Shown here one piece after another: positions 52,441-64,000 of a DNA stretch of 64,000 bases; the first letter of the stretch is position 1; every line of letters starts with the position of its first letter. This DNA is from Chrysomallon squamiferum. Its lineage: Eukaryota > Mollusca > Gastropoda > Neomphalida > Peltospiridae. A program made the position numbers and the translations under genes. The stretch covers positions 17,128,189-17,192,188 of the forward strand of contig CM022675.1 of the NCBI GenBank assembly GCA_012295275.1, written 5' to 3'. Under the pieces are notes generated by a model. The model saw nothing but the letters and a program-made list of their open reading frames with translations. It did not search any database and was not told the origin of the DNA.

Positions 52441-55400
52441 TTAAAACGCAATTTTCTTCTTCTTTTTAGATTTTTCTAGTTTCTTTTTTTTATCTTCCTC
52501 TTCCAAACGTCTTTCCAAAGCTTGTCTTCTCAAAAGTTCAACATTCTGTAAATATAAAATAATAAAAATCCCAGTACCAACATCTACAATTACTGAGATT
52601 CTGCATGTACCGACTGTTCACCCAAGTTCAGGTTTCAGGATGTTCAAGTATTCAAATTTCATAATATTTAATGCAGTTCTGATGGTGAATAATGTATATT
52701 TCATATTGCAAGAAATGCACTGTATCATATTTGGTAAATCAAGTAAATAACAAAATCAATAAATGACACCATTCAAATGAAACTGACAAATATGCACATG
52801 TGCATATGCAAATTCCTTTCCAGATATATAAAACTGCAAAAACAAACAATGCATACATTACCGAAAACCAATTTATACATAAAACAGGAAATAAATACCA
52901 AGTTTCAGTATTTTCAGATTTCTAAACGCTGCAGAAAGTAATCAATCTGAACTCAAGTGTTAATAGCACTAGATGTGTACTACAAATATTTAAACAAACC
53001 TTCAACAAAAAACCCACCATAACTAAGTTAGTAACTTCTAATAGAAATGTGACAATTAACAAATATTAAAAATCATTTCTATAATTCTAAATCCAGTTGG
53101 CATGATTTCTTCAAGAAATCCTTTTTCATACAAACTCTTTAGTGGAATAGCATGTTTGACATGATACACTCATTTGTAAGCAAAACAACATCAGTCATTG
53201 AATTATAATGCTTAACTCAATAGTTATTTGAAGTCTATCTGCAATTATTATGTAATGAGACCCCACACAATGTAGAAACACAGGTGACTTTGAAACAAGC
53301 GGTTGACCATTATCACATTTTGAGTTTTCAAAGGCTAATTTTTGTTAACAGTAAATGACATAAAAATATCAATGTTTGATTAATCAAAGGTCATTACTTC
53401 TAACTTTTATAGGACCAAGGTTCTTGAGAAATCAACACTCAAGTTATCCATATTTCACTCTGAATATGTTTCTAATATATATATATATACATACATATAT
53501 TATAAATAGGGATGGAGGACAACAATACAAGATTTTCAGATACTTTAAAAATTGAAATATGCACAGAATAATACCTTTACAGGGCTTTCATCCGATACTG
53601 GACTTTTTGTGGGACTGTTTGGAGAGGCTGTTTTACCAGTGGCTGCTGATAGTGGTAATCGATCTGTCCATGAAGGAATACTTGCACCTGAATTAACACC
53701 AGCATTCAGACTGTCATCATCCTCAAGACTGTCGGACAATTCATCTGTGAAATATATTATCAATTAACAAATAAGAAAAACATTAAAAAAATGGAAAAAA
53801 GGAACAAAACATAACAAAAGAACTATAAATGAGTAATGAGCTGTAAAACTATTAAAATAATGTTAAAATTAAAAAAAAAAAGTACTATAAACTAACTGTG
53901 CAGACAGTTTAATTCTATTTCAGGCTGATAACTTAATAAAAATAGTTTGTTCTAACATGGAACTTTCTATCAGATACAATCTTACTATTTTAACAGACTA
54001 TTAAAAGAATTCCAAAAAACAGCGAAAAACCCCAATAATTATAGTGAAATTAATAATTTAATAAAAAAAATAAGTTAAAAAAAATAAAAAAATAAAACCA
54101 AGAATTAAATAAACAAATATTTAATTATAGAGCTGAAACTATGAAAGAAAGAAGCAGAAAATAAAAGGAGAATACTTAACCTTTTGCCGGTGAATGATGT
54201 AACCATGAATATTTTGTCATTATTTCATGATAGAGATTTTGGCTATCTTCATTAAATACTGCAGCTCCAAAATTTTTAACAAGTGTTTCAAAATCCTAAA
54301 TAATGAAATATTTTATACTGTCAGTATAATCATATTCAAGACTTAGCAACATATTTTCTATATAGAGATGTGGATAAAATCTATTCAGCTTTTAATGTGG
54401 AAAATAGCATGTTTATGCTTATTATTATTTACTTTTTTAACATGAAGGGATTAAATATAAGTATTATGAATGTCCAAGCAATAATAATTATCTACTTGTT
54501 TGACAAAAATTACAACGTAACTGTTAATTTAAAAAACAGTATAAATTTAGTAATAGGTGCAGTAAATATTTGGATTTATATAAACCTTTGAGACCATCAT
54601 TGAATTCTTAAATGCTGTCTCATCAAAAAGGACAGTTTCATAATATTCTGAAAAGGAGAGAAAAAAACATGTAGTAGCCATAAATTAAAATTCATTCTCC
54701 ACATAATAAACCTTAGAAATAAAGAATAAAAGAGCCCCCTTTGCTATATCATATGTAAAACAAGTAATAATAATAAGGATAATAAAATATATTTTATATG
54801 ATTATTATATGGTGATCAATAAATCAATTAATATAGCACAGCTTAGTAATAATTTATTCATTTATAATAAAGATGAACAATTCCTTCCAACTTTACTATT
54901 AATGTCTCTGATAGCACCTAAATAATTAATTGTCAAAGATGATCTCTAATAAAAGAAATGTTCCTATTCACAACATACTTCTCGATACAGAGACACCCTG
55001 AGATTTATAGTCATCTATTTGTTTATCCTTTGCCATGATGATTTTTATTAGTTCTTGTTGTCTTCTACTTAATTCAGCTACCATAACCAACAGGGGTTTG
55101 GTCAGATGATCAGAAATCTGCCAGAAAAAATAAAAGTACTAGTATATACAGCATTGTAATAATTATTTTAAAAACTTGCTTTTCAGAAATATAATTTATT
55201 ATCTTTGAAGTTGAGTGATTTAGAATTAGTAAATAAAACACACATTTATCAACATTACAGAAACAGAGTATGAAAGGACAAAATTATATAATTATACATA
55301 TTTCATGCCAGTTTTATAAAAATCCAATGGAATTGGTTTGAAGATTTGATTCTGCTCTTTGCCTCCTTAATGCTAATTTTAGAATAAACATTTGACACAA

Positions 55401-57274
55401 TATGAATCAATGGTTCCCAAACTATTTGGATCACTGCCTTCTTGACTTCCTATCTTCATCCCTAATATTCCTCTCCAGTCATTCTTTAAGAGCTTTAAAG
55501 CTGTAACTTATTTTGATTTACAAGGCATTCTTAATGATCAAGAGTTTTTGTCTTTATTGCCCACTCAGAAATTATCACTGCTCCTAAGCTTTCTACTGAC
55601 GATTTATCCAGTCCATAATTCTTATTATCTTCATTTCGTTACATTGTGTATCAAACTACAATTACAGTTCAAATGTTTCTTTGTGCTTACTATATTAAAA
55701 TATGTTTCATCTAAAATTTATAATTCATTGACTCACTTCATATTAGAAAATTCAGTCAAATAATAGTAGTTTTTATATCTTTGCTTTTTAACTGGATCAT
55801 ATGCTTTTTAACATAGAGAAAATAACTGAAAATTAGTGGTACCATCTTGACAATATGGAAAGCAATGTTAAGACCAATTAGAGCAAATATGGACAAAACC
55901 TGTGTGACAATATTACAATGGATAACAGCTCTCTACATTATGAGGCAGATTGTCACTGGATATTTTTCCATTATATATAATTCATATTCATATAAACAAG
56001 GGCATTCTAGTGTGACACATTTCATATAATAATAAAGTCTTACTGAAGTATTTCATATTCGATATACAATTAAATTCAAAATAAATAGATCAGAACAAAA
56101 AAAATAAGTTTGTTAATTTTTTCTATTTTTTATTTTTATAGAAACAGATAACAAATAAAAGAATTAAAGGATGAATCAATTATTAAAATGTTTTCATTTG
56201 CTGACGGATAAACAATGACTAAAAAAAGAATATTAAAATGTTATAGGATAAAGCTATTAAAGAAATATAATATAAAATTAATAAAATGTGGATAAATATA
56301 TGGTAAATCAATGTTAAGAAAAATGTAGTGGATGAACTGTCCAGAATAAATTTTTGGAAAATGAAAAATTGTCCATAAATAACCTTTGATTGGATGAATT
56401 TCTCACAGACAAACTGGCCAAGGAACAAATAATTTGCATCCCTATCCAAAAGTGTGGTATTATTTATTTTGAAAACCACTGAATAGATATTATGTTAATT
56501 TATTACTCTTTATATAACATTTAGATGCATGACACATTCTATTTTCACTAGAAGAGCATCATACCATTGAAACCTCAACTGACTGGCAAATGAAATTCCA
56601 GGAAAATGGCATACCAGCAAGTTGTGAGTCAATAGTGAGGACAAGCGTTTGTCTACCACCTTCACCATGTGACTTAAGCACTACTGATAGAGCTGTTCCT
56701 TTTGATGGTTTCTCTAAGTTTCCTTTAATAAGATCAAGAATTTTGGTCACTGGAGCTTCAATGCTAGGATTTAATTTCTAAAACAAATAGACAAATATAT
56801 TAAAATTATCAAGATAAATATTGTCATATAATCAGATTATTGTTATATTGATTTGTTACTAATATTTTCAAACTTCTAATATTATGTAAATAATATATGA
56901 ATATCAAACAATCTGTAAATAATACACGAATATCATGTGTGCTTTTGTATTTTCGTTTAAAAACAGCATTTTATTATTTATTTTATCATAATATTGTTAT
57001 TATCGTTTTTGTTACCTTAAATTACTAAATGCTTAAATGAAAATCGTAACCAAAAGCTGTAGATACGGGAACATACCTCTATTCTCTTTTTCAATGCCGT
57101 TTCTGATAATTTTTCATACCAGAACCATACAAGATCGGTAAGAAAAATTTCACACGAACCATGTGTAAATTTGGATTTTACTAGAAATTGTCCTGAATCA
57201 ATTTTCAGAGGCTGCCAGGAGCAAGCTTTTAGATCTGGGTGCCACCTGCGCCTCCACTGAATTTCATCTGACAT
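52441..57274 (-). CDS. NHEJ1: NHEJ1 (XLF/Cernunnos) DNA end-joining factor, complete, seven exons, 333 aa
   Basis: XLF bridges DNA ends with XRCC4-LIG4 and Ku in nuclear non-homologous end joining. Exons 57274-57077, 56777-56565, 55117-54979, 54647-54586, 54295-54181, 53744-53575 and 52545-52441 join in frame to 333 codons plus stop. The head domain has CSWQPLKIDSGQFLVKSKF..EIFLTDLVWFWYEKL (human PWAWLQLAENSLLAKVFI..VSDLQQVWHE). QLAGMPFSWNFIC at residues ~119-131 matches human ELSGLPFYWNFHC. ISDHLTKPLL..RRQQELIKIIMAKDKQIDDYK follows as the coiled-coil stalk. Exons 5-6 are acidic and disordered. The last exon is strongly basic and ends KKKKKIAF, like the Ku-binding motif at the XLF C-terminus. 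Human XLF has 299 residues. The ATG is the first in the exon and suits the family start. Confidence 0.93.
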
Positions 57275-57597
57275 GTTAAATAATGTAAATGCATAAAAGA
57301 AAATTATAACTTAATTCCTATTAATTGTTTACCGGAACAAGGAAATAAACAGGAAGTAGCAATACTACTGATATTACGAGAACAATTTTTTGGAACCAAT
57401 TTATCTTTTAAAGTTTACAAACTGAGATATTAATCAGTATATTACGCATTTTCTGAAGTTTTTTGTTTTCTGTTGTCAAATGTTAATTAATAACGAAGTA
57501 TAACAACAAAAGTGTACAGTTTAAAAATATCTAGCCGATGCCACGATTCTGCCGGCGTGGCGTCATCGGGTATTGAGAAGATGTGTTTGCTCTAAGG
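57275..57597. promoter_or_regulatory. NHEJ1 upstream region with CpG-rich imperfect palindrome
   Basis: Just upstream of NHEJ1, 57535-57569 reads CCGATG-CCACG ... CGTGG-CGTCATCGG. The arms pair over 14 bases with a three-base bulge, and the right arm includes a CRE-like CGTCA. It is one of the few CpG-dense spots between the divergent NHEJ1 and LNPK genes, so it may be promoter DNA. No transcript evidence is available. Confidence 0.35.
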
Positions 57598-58312
57598 CAG
57601 TGATTCTCAACCAGTGTGTCGCGGCACACGTGTGTACCGCAAAATTTTGTAGAAAAAGAAAATCGAAATTTCATTCGTAGTCATTGCTTTCTACATAGAG
57701 AAGTTCTTGTTTAAAAAAATCGCAGGAACATTTAAAGGTTGTGTTACATCAAGTTATTGGAATGGTATATTATATAAAAAGTAGGCCACTGAAGTCACGA
57801 TTATTTGAACAACTGCAAAAAGATGGACTCTCAGCATGTTAAGTTATTAATGCACACCTCGCTCGCTGTCGAAAGGCGAAAGTACTAAATCATGTTCACG
57901 AACTGCACAAGGAATTACTATCATTTTTTCTCCAGGAAAAGCAGGAGAAATTCTGTGAATACCTTAGTTGCGAATTTTGTTTGTCTAAAATGGAATACCT
58001 AACAGAAATATTTAGTGAATTAAATAAAACAAACAGTAGTATGCAAGGTAAAAACGAAAATATTCTCACTTCAACAGACGAGTTAGTTGCCCACAAAAAA
58101 AAAAAAGAGCAATCGCTGGCAATCTTGATATGTTCCCATTATTGCATTCTACCTGCATTAGAGAAATGATCGCTATTGTGTTTACTTTTCTGACAGCCCT
58201 GGACGAAAGCATCTTATTCATATATATTTTTCATAAATATTTAGCCAGGTGTGCCGCTATTTTTTCATGTGTTCCAAGTGTGCCGTTAGCAAAAAAAGGT
58301 TGAGAACCACTG
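57598..58312 (+). mobile_element. Decayed hAT DNA transposon (715 bp) with ZBED5/SCAND3-like transposase remnant
   Basis: The ends are inverted repeats: CAGTGATTCTCAACC (57598-57612) against GGTTGAGAACCACTG (58298-58312), 14 of 15 matching. They are flanked by an 8-bp target duplication, CTCTAAGG and CTCTGAGG, with one mismatch. CAGTGG TTCTCAACC ends and 8-bp duplications are typical of hAT elements. Inside, frame 57738-58169 encodes IKSRPLKSRLFEQLQKDG, an in-frame TAA at 57840, then VLNHVHELHKELLSFFLQEK and MEYLTEIFSELNKTNSSMQG. This is the pattern of the ZBED5/SCAND3-type transposase core. Only the C-terminal third or so remains, so the copy is dead and internally deleted. Confidence 0.88.
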
Positions 58313-60110
58313 CTCTGAGGTTTATAATTCTAGCGGTACAGAGAGTTAGTTATCTGTCTGCCAAGTACGCGATTGTCACCACGACTGCATTTGTTAAGGG
58401 TTAAAATGTAGGCATTCAAATGTTTTGTAGGAATATCATCTTAATGTCACATTTTGTTACGAATGGTTCGAAAACGAATGTAGTTGAGAAAAACAAGGGC
58501 ATTATTGTGACACATTTCATATAATAATAAAGTCTTACTGAAGTATTTCGCATTCGATATATAATTTTATTATTATGAACAGAATAAAGTAAAATAAAAT
58601 AAACCAATCTTGTGAGATAAAACAATCACTATATACCGATATTACAGTAACCAAGCCATCAGAACTGCTTGTAAAATATGTTTTCAAGTCAAAATTATTA
58701 AATAAATGTTCTTACGAAGCGTAATCTGTCGTCTTTGTCTTGTTTTCTCAAATACAGATACATATTTTTTTCATAAAGTGGATTCTTTCTGAAGTCGGAT
58801 CTTGTCAGAACGTTTTGAGGATGGACATACTGGAATTAGTTTCGCTGGTCAACAGTGGTCTTTCTTGTGGAAGATGACTTTCCGATTTAAAACCTAACTG
58901 CTTTGTTTATAAATGCTCTGGGGTGAGTAAGATAGTTTTAAAAAGGAAGCTAATAAATATACAGAGACCAGCTATATTGTTTGACCTTAGATATTTATGA
59001 GTTGCAATTTAAAATAGACTAGGCGTCTTGCCCCACAACTACATTAAAAATTCATCATCTCAAGTAAGAAATAAAAATACTTATACAAAAGAAGGAAAAA
59101 CAAACACATACCATAATCTTTTGAACACCGATTGCATGCAGAGAGAAAAAATTAAAAATAATAATAAAAAAAAAATATATATATATATATACGCTGCTGG
59201 AAGAAACACGGCCGTAGTATCCTCTGGTGGAGAATTGCTCAGACGGAGAGATAGGTTTTTATCGGTTGGGTTATTCCGGCTACTATACTCATTTAACACT
59301 AATTCCTTTACATTCCTTTAGACTGGTCATTTTTACCATAAAAAATACAAGAAGAAACCCGAGACCCATATCATAAATCACCGACTAATGTTTGAATCGT
59401 CCTGAATAACGACGTAACGGTTAGCTGGTCAGTACGGGACAATGTCTTTTTTTTTTTTTTTTGTGGGGGTGTGTGTCAGCTTTTCAAAGAAAATGGTAAT
59501 TATATAAAATATACATAGATTTCAACTAGTCTAGCTGTAGAAATCTAGTGTATTACACAGTTGATCTTCGTAGCCACTGGTCTAAACGTTTGTAAGAAAG
59601 ATGGTTTGTTATTTGATAATACAGTATACCAAATAAAAAATTATGTTTATGGAGAAAATTGATTCCAAAAGAATGTAAAGACAAAATGATTGTTAAATGA
59701 GTATATGTGAATGGAATCGTTGCATCCATGTGGTTACCAAAAATTAGCCAAAATCGATATCCATCCAAATTTCCGTTTAAGCTGTTCTCTGCTAGAGGAT
59801 ACTCGTACCGGAAGAAACAGAAAGAGTAAATAAAATAAACACTTTAAAAATAAGGGAGGGGTGGAATGGCACCCCACCTTTGTAATATCCAATCCACTGC
59901 ATGTGGACGTAAACGTGATTAAAACTGAAGGGTCTAAGTTTCATTCCAAAAGGCAATAATAAAAAAAATTAATAATTTATTCTGTACAGAGAAACCAGAG
60001 TTAAAATGTGTCCCAAGTGTAATAACATTAATTATACAAAATCAAAATATGGGATTCCTTCTTTCTGTATTTCTACAGTGCCTTTATTTTTCTTCTTCAA
60101 AGCCATTTTA

Positions 60111-60160
<50 letters not shown>

Positions 60161-60341
60161 TGATATCATTTATCTCGTATACAGCACTAAGCATGGACTT
60201 TAATTTATGGGACATAACTCTAAAATCCACCAGATGTCAGTTTGACTAATTTTGTCTTCGAAGGAAGTATCTGCTAACTTTTCAAATTTTTGGATCATCA
60301 TTATTGAAATGTTATGTGCACTTTAGTATTAGAATTCCAGA
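58313..60341. other. Region upstream of LNPK
   Basis: Contains (TA)n at about 59174-59192, a poly-T at about 59446-59461 and (TTA)n at about 60112-60160. CTGGG|gtgagt near 58923 is a plausible donor of a non-coding LNPK first exon, and ttccag just before the LNPK ATG is a plausible acceptor. Neither is certain. An imperfect inverted repeat links 59214-59250 with 59772-59811. No protein-coding gene is supported. Confidence 0.5.
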
Positions 60342-61540
60342 ATGGGTGTAATAATATCCAGATTTAGGGTAAGTAATATGACATTAACTGTCAGATTAAA
60401 TCTCGGCAAACAGTACCGATTGTTCGGCCCGTCTTCAAAGGCAAAGAACCTGATAATTATTTTGTTCTTTTATTCTAAGACACTTTACAAAACACTAAAA
60501 CTAATAATAATGTTATTTGGATTAAACTAAATAAATCAAATTAATTTAGAAAAAGGCATATAGTAATCAAATTTAAATTGAAAATATATTAAAAGCCATG
60601 ATATATCATATAGTGATAAAGTAAATTAGTAAATGCGTCACCGTGACTAGTGCGTGATCATTATTCATTCACTGACACATTTTCGAGATGTAAGACCATA
60701 TATTTGCAATCATGATTTGAAGAATTCAGACACAAAATAAATTTATTTAAAAAAAAAAAGTTTTGTCATATTAAACCAATTTTCTATCTTGAGCCTGCAG
60801 CCTGTACTGGCCTGTTTAGTTATTTTCAGGTGGATATGAATCACAGAGGTTTCCAGAGTATAATTTGGATACATGTTGTCTTGAATCCCTCCATAACCAA
60901 ATATATTTTTCTATTGTTGGTAAAATGCACAGAAGAAATCCACATAATGACAGTAGCAACTTTCTTGTGTCATCATTATACAAGAAAAATAGATTCAACA
61001 TCAGATACATTTGTGATAATTTAAACTTTCGAAATGTATTTAATATCTTTTGACATTTATTCATTAATAATTAACAGAACTGGTGTTCATTTTATTATGC
61101 TGAGCCATATTGCCATATGACTTTATGTAGTAAATAAATAGTAAATTAAAAGTAAAGAGTGTTATTGCTATAATTGTCACTTGTCCAGAACAAATATTGC
61201 CATACATTTACTGATTTAAATAATTAAATAAAATAGCCTTATTGAGTTATTATTATCTAAAATTAATAAATGAGGGACGAAGTTCCATTGTTTTATTTAT
61301 TTATTTATTATTATTATTATTTTTTTTTTTTATTGTTATTATTATTTTTTTCTCATGTTTTTCAGAAAAAACAGACCACAGTTGAAATATTGGAATCTAT
61401 AGAAAAGGTTTGTACAGCTTTTATCTTTTATTGTTTATTTACATAAATGAAATGAACTATAATTTCTGAGTTAACTGTCAACCTTATTTGTTATGCATCA
61501 CTGAAGATTCTGTCCCTCTATAGACTCATCTCTCTCTCTG

Positions 61541-61576
<36 letters not shown>

Positions 61577-64000
61577 TGTTGTTTTTAAATTTTTTATTTT
61601 TTATTTTTTTATTTACAGTCATTCCTTTTTTCCCCCTCTAATAACTAAATTTCATGACCATTTCACAAATTCTTCCTGTGACCCTAAAATAATTAAATGT
61701 CTGTTTATATTCTGTTTCCATGACTTTTTTTTTTTATTCCACAGCGTTTACCTTGGTAATGTTACCTGTTCAGACTGATGTTCCTGAATTTTTTTTTTGT
61801 AACACTGTGTTATATTTTTTTCACTAGGATATTTCAAGCTTACAGAAATTCCGTCGTCAGAACCAGGAAAAACAAAAAAAGTTGATAGCAAGCCTCCTTC
61901 TCTACTCAATTCTGTTTTACATTACTGGTGCTGTCATATTTTTCTTTGCTTACTTTCCAAAAGAATGGACATTTCGACTTTTATATTCAACACCTCTTCT
62001 TGTATTTCCATTATTGTAAGTAAATTTTGCAGAGTACATTACCATTAAGCAAAAGTCGGCAGTAACTAAATTCTGTGGTCTTGTTTTGAAGTTTTATAGA
62101 ATTTTTTTATTAATCTTGATGTTGGATCATTAAACTTGTATTGTGAAGAGTATTTGTATTTTAAATCATTAATAATACTGTGTAATTTGTTTCTCATTAT
62201 ACTAATAATGATATGTAGATTTTCTCTGCATAGCTTAATGCAAAATAGAAATTAATTTGTTTCATCTTTTGCAGAATTTTTGGAATTAAAAAGCTTTTGC
62301 ACTGGTATTTTGTTAAAAGAATAGCTAACAATGGTAAGTTACAAAGTGCATAAGTTTTATTCATTTTTAACTAAAGTAAATATAATCACTCTATTTTTGC
62401 TTAATTTGAGAACTAATAAGCACTCAATCAGTATATACAGATGATGAATATCTGTTTATTTTATTATCAAAGATCAGTCTCTGATAATTTAAAGTTTCAT
62501 AATTAACAGTATGGCAAACTCATTAAAGTAGAGAGAATATGGCATTGAACCCTTTTTTGTTTTAAAGTTAGTTATAAAACAGATGTAGTGTTTTTCAAGA
62601 ATGATTTTTTTAGTGGAGGTATTTGTTTTATTTCGTATGTGGACTGTGAACAGATGAAATGCTTTAAACTTGACATTGTAAAATTCGTTAAAATATGTTT
62701 TAGGAGTGTTCATTTCTATATTTATTTAGACATTGCTTTACGTGAACTGCGAGAGAAAAAGAAGCAGATGGTAAGTTCTTTGCAGATAACTTGTTGTTAC
62801 TATTATTATTATAACTGTACGAACAGTATTTTTTATTTACTTAGAAATATTAAAATTATTCCAAGCTGAGGAGTATTTCACTAAAAGAAAGTTATTATTA
62901 AACAGTAAATTACAATAAAAAAACACTGATTGTCTACATTAAATATTTATTAATTCATAAATATTTTTATAATTTTTTTCAAAACATAAAACTATTAGAT
63001 AAAACTAAACAAATATATATTTTGTTTAAATCTTAAACGTTAACATTTCATAATAGTTAATCAAAATCTTATTATGTAATGTCTTTTATTCAAAGCTTGA
63101 AGATGTTATGGAAAAAGAGACATATAAAAAGGCTAAAGAAATTTTAGAGAAATTTGATCCTGCCAGGTTTAAACAGTTGGAAGTAAGTTTGAGATTTAAA
63201 ATCAGAATTCACATCATTAATGACATGCCTTAATTTTTTCCTTAATCTTGCATAGGACATCTCCTGTATAATATTTTATATTTTTTAATTGTGAATTAGA
63301 ACAGAATGAGTAAAATATATGGCAAAAGTTACTGCATTTCATTCTTCCCTTTTATTATTTATTATTATTATTATACATTGAATTAAAGCAGTGTACTGTT
63401 GTTTCTGTTTTTCATTGTTAACTGCATGTTTTTAACATGTTCTAATTGCAGGTGTTAATTCTTTTTACTGATATTTTTGTTACAGAAACCACCAACGCCC
63501 ACTTCTGCCCAACCCACTCCTGGTTCAGGTAAACAGTGTTATATATATTTTCATCATATGTTACATATATTTTGTCTTTTTTATTATTCATCGCATCAGA
63601 TGTTATTATTTAGTTTGAGTTGTACTTGTTTGTAATTAAAAACTGATAAAATTTAGTATGTTTTATTATATCAGTGTTACGCCAAAGAACAACACAGCAG
63701 AGAATGCCCATGCCAGGCTCTCTAACCCCACAACCACTCAATACACCAGGCTTTAGTCCCAGGGTTCCAGTGACAACACCTGAAGCTGCACGTATTAGAG
63801 GACCAACACCTCAGAGACTTCAGATGGCAGCACAAAATGGTCGACCCTTGCCTATGGCTTATGGTAAGAGTGAATTAGAGAAATTCTTTGTATGTATAAA
63901 ACTTAGAAGATAGACTCAGGCTTAAGGCATAGATGTAATGAAGACATTCAATTTTAAAAGGTGTGTTTTTATTGTCATAAAAAATCATTAGCATTGATAA
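60342..64000 (+). CDS. LNPK: LNPK (lunapark), ER three-way-junction protein, first 225 residues, continues past right edge
   Basis: Lunapark stabilises three-way junctions of the tubular ER. Coding exons 60342-60368, 61366-61407, 61828-62015, 62275-62333, 62730-62770, 63096-63182, 63486-63528 and 63675-63863 join in frame; the last ends at a donor (gtaaga). The start MGVIISRFRKKQTTVEILESIEKD matches human MGGLFSRWR..STVEVLESIDKE. Gly2 is the expected N-myristoylation site. A first coiled coil (~residues 24-42) precedes two membrane segments at about 44-66 and 74-90. Then come KKLLHWYFVKR and a second coiled coil with LEDVMEKETYKKAKEILEKFDP (human LEEVMEKETYKTAKLILERFDP). The proline-rich part begins at residue ~149. 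The zinc-finger domain should lie off the right edge. The 27-nt first coding exon ends at a strong gtaagt donor. Confidence 0.95.
61542..61575. repeat. (CA)n microsatellite in LNPK intron 2
   Basis: Pure CA dinucleotide tract of about 34 bases, preceded by a short (TC)n. It lies between LNPK coding exons 2 and 3. Confidence 0.95.

Larger units (their letters stand above)
55995..58566. repeat. Pair of ~75-bp dispersed repeat copies
   Basis: Copies at 55995-56071 (inside NHEJ1 intron 2) and 58492-58566 (intergenic) share aacaagggcat..gtgacacatttcatataataataaagtcttactgaagtattt, with few differences, in the same orientation. The shared block includes an AATAAA, which suggests the 3' end of a short retroelement or of a DNA transposon. 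The family is not recognised. Confidence 0.85.

Noticed and set aside
53552-53767. 71-codon plus-strand frame
   Set aside because: Antisense shadow of NHEJ1 exon 6.
1-64000. Prokaryotic systems, CRISPR arrays or operons
   Set aside because: The repeats are microsatellites or eukaryotic elements, the genes are split by introns, and there are no spacer-repeat arrays or bacterial gene clusters.

Overview
The window is nuclear DNA from an animal: AT-rich, with many short exons bounded by GT-AG introns and abundant tetranucleotide and CA/TG microsatellites. Protein similarity and an unsplit KMT2C/D gene suggest a spiralian invertebrate, most likely a mollusc and perhaps a cephalopod. That taxonomic guess rests on repeat style and general similarity and is weak below the level of Metazoa. 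All exon models here were built by hand from splice signals, reading-frame continuity and remembered protein families. No alignment, transcript or database search was possible.

Layout. (1) About 0.35-39.6 kb, minus strand: the 5' three quarters of a KMT2C/KMT2D (MLL3/MLL4) histone H3K4 methyltransferase gene. There are 50 coding exons plus an optional cassette exon, giving about 3,202 codons in one continuous frame. The AT-hook region, two PHD clusters, the HMG box, proline/serine-rich repeats and the start of the coiled coil are present. The FYRN/FYRC/SET end lies beyond the left edge. (2) 41.2-43.6 kb, plus strand: a complete five-exon CDV3 homologue, divergent from KMT2C. (3) 47.2-48.5 kb, minus: a complete two-exon GGACT-type gamma-glutamylamine cyclotransferase. 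(4) 52.4-57.3 kb, minus: a complete seven-exon NHEJ1/XLF DNA-repair gene. (5) 60.3 kb to the right edge, plus: the first eight coding exons of LNPK (lunapark), an ER-junction membrane protein, divergent from NHEJ1.

These are unrelated housekeeping genes in chromatin, DNA repair, gamma-glutamyl metabolism and ER shape. They form no pathway or operon. The intergenic and intronic DNA is more unusual. It holds a ~180-bp-period minisatellite whose first unit is inverted, an inverted duplicate of one NHEJ1 exon with its flanking introns, a decayed hAT element with ZBED5/SCAND3-like transposase remnants, and several short dispersed repeats.

No prokaryotic features, CRISPR arrays, rRNA or convincing tRNA genes were seen. 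I found no clear evidence of a new multi-gene system. The best candidates for follow-up are the NHEJ1 pseudo-exon inversion, the KMT2C microexon, cassette exon and uORF, and the inverted-headed minisatellite.
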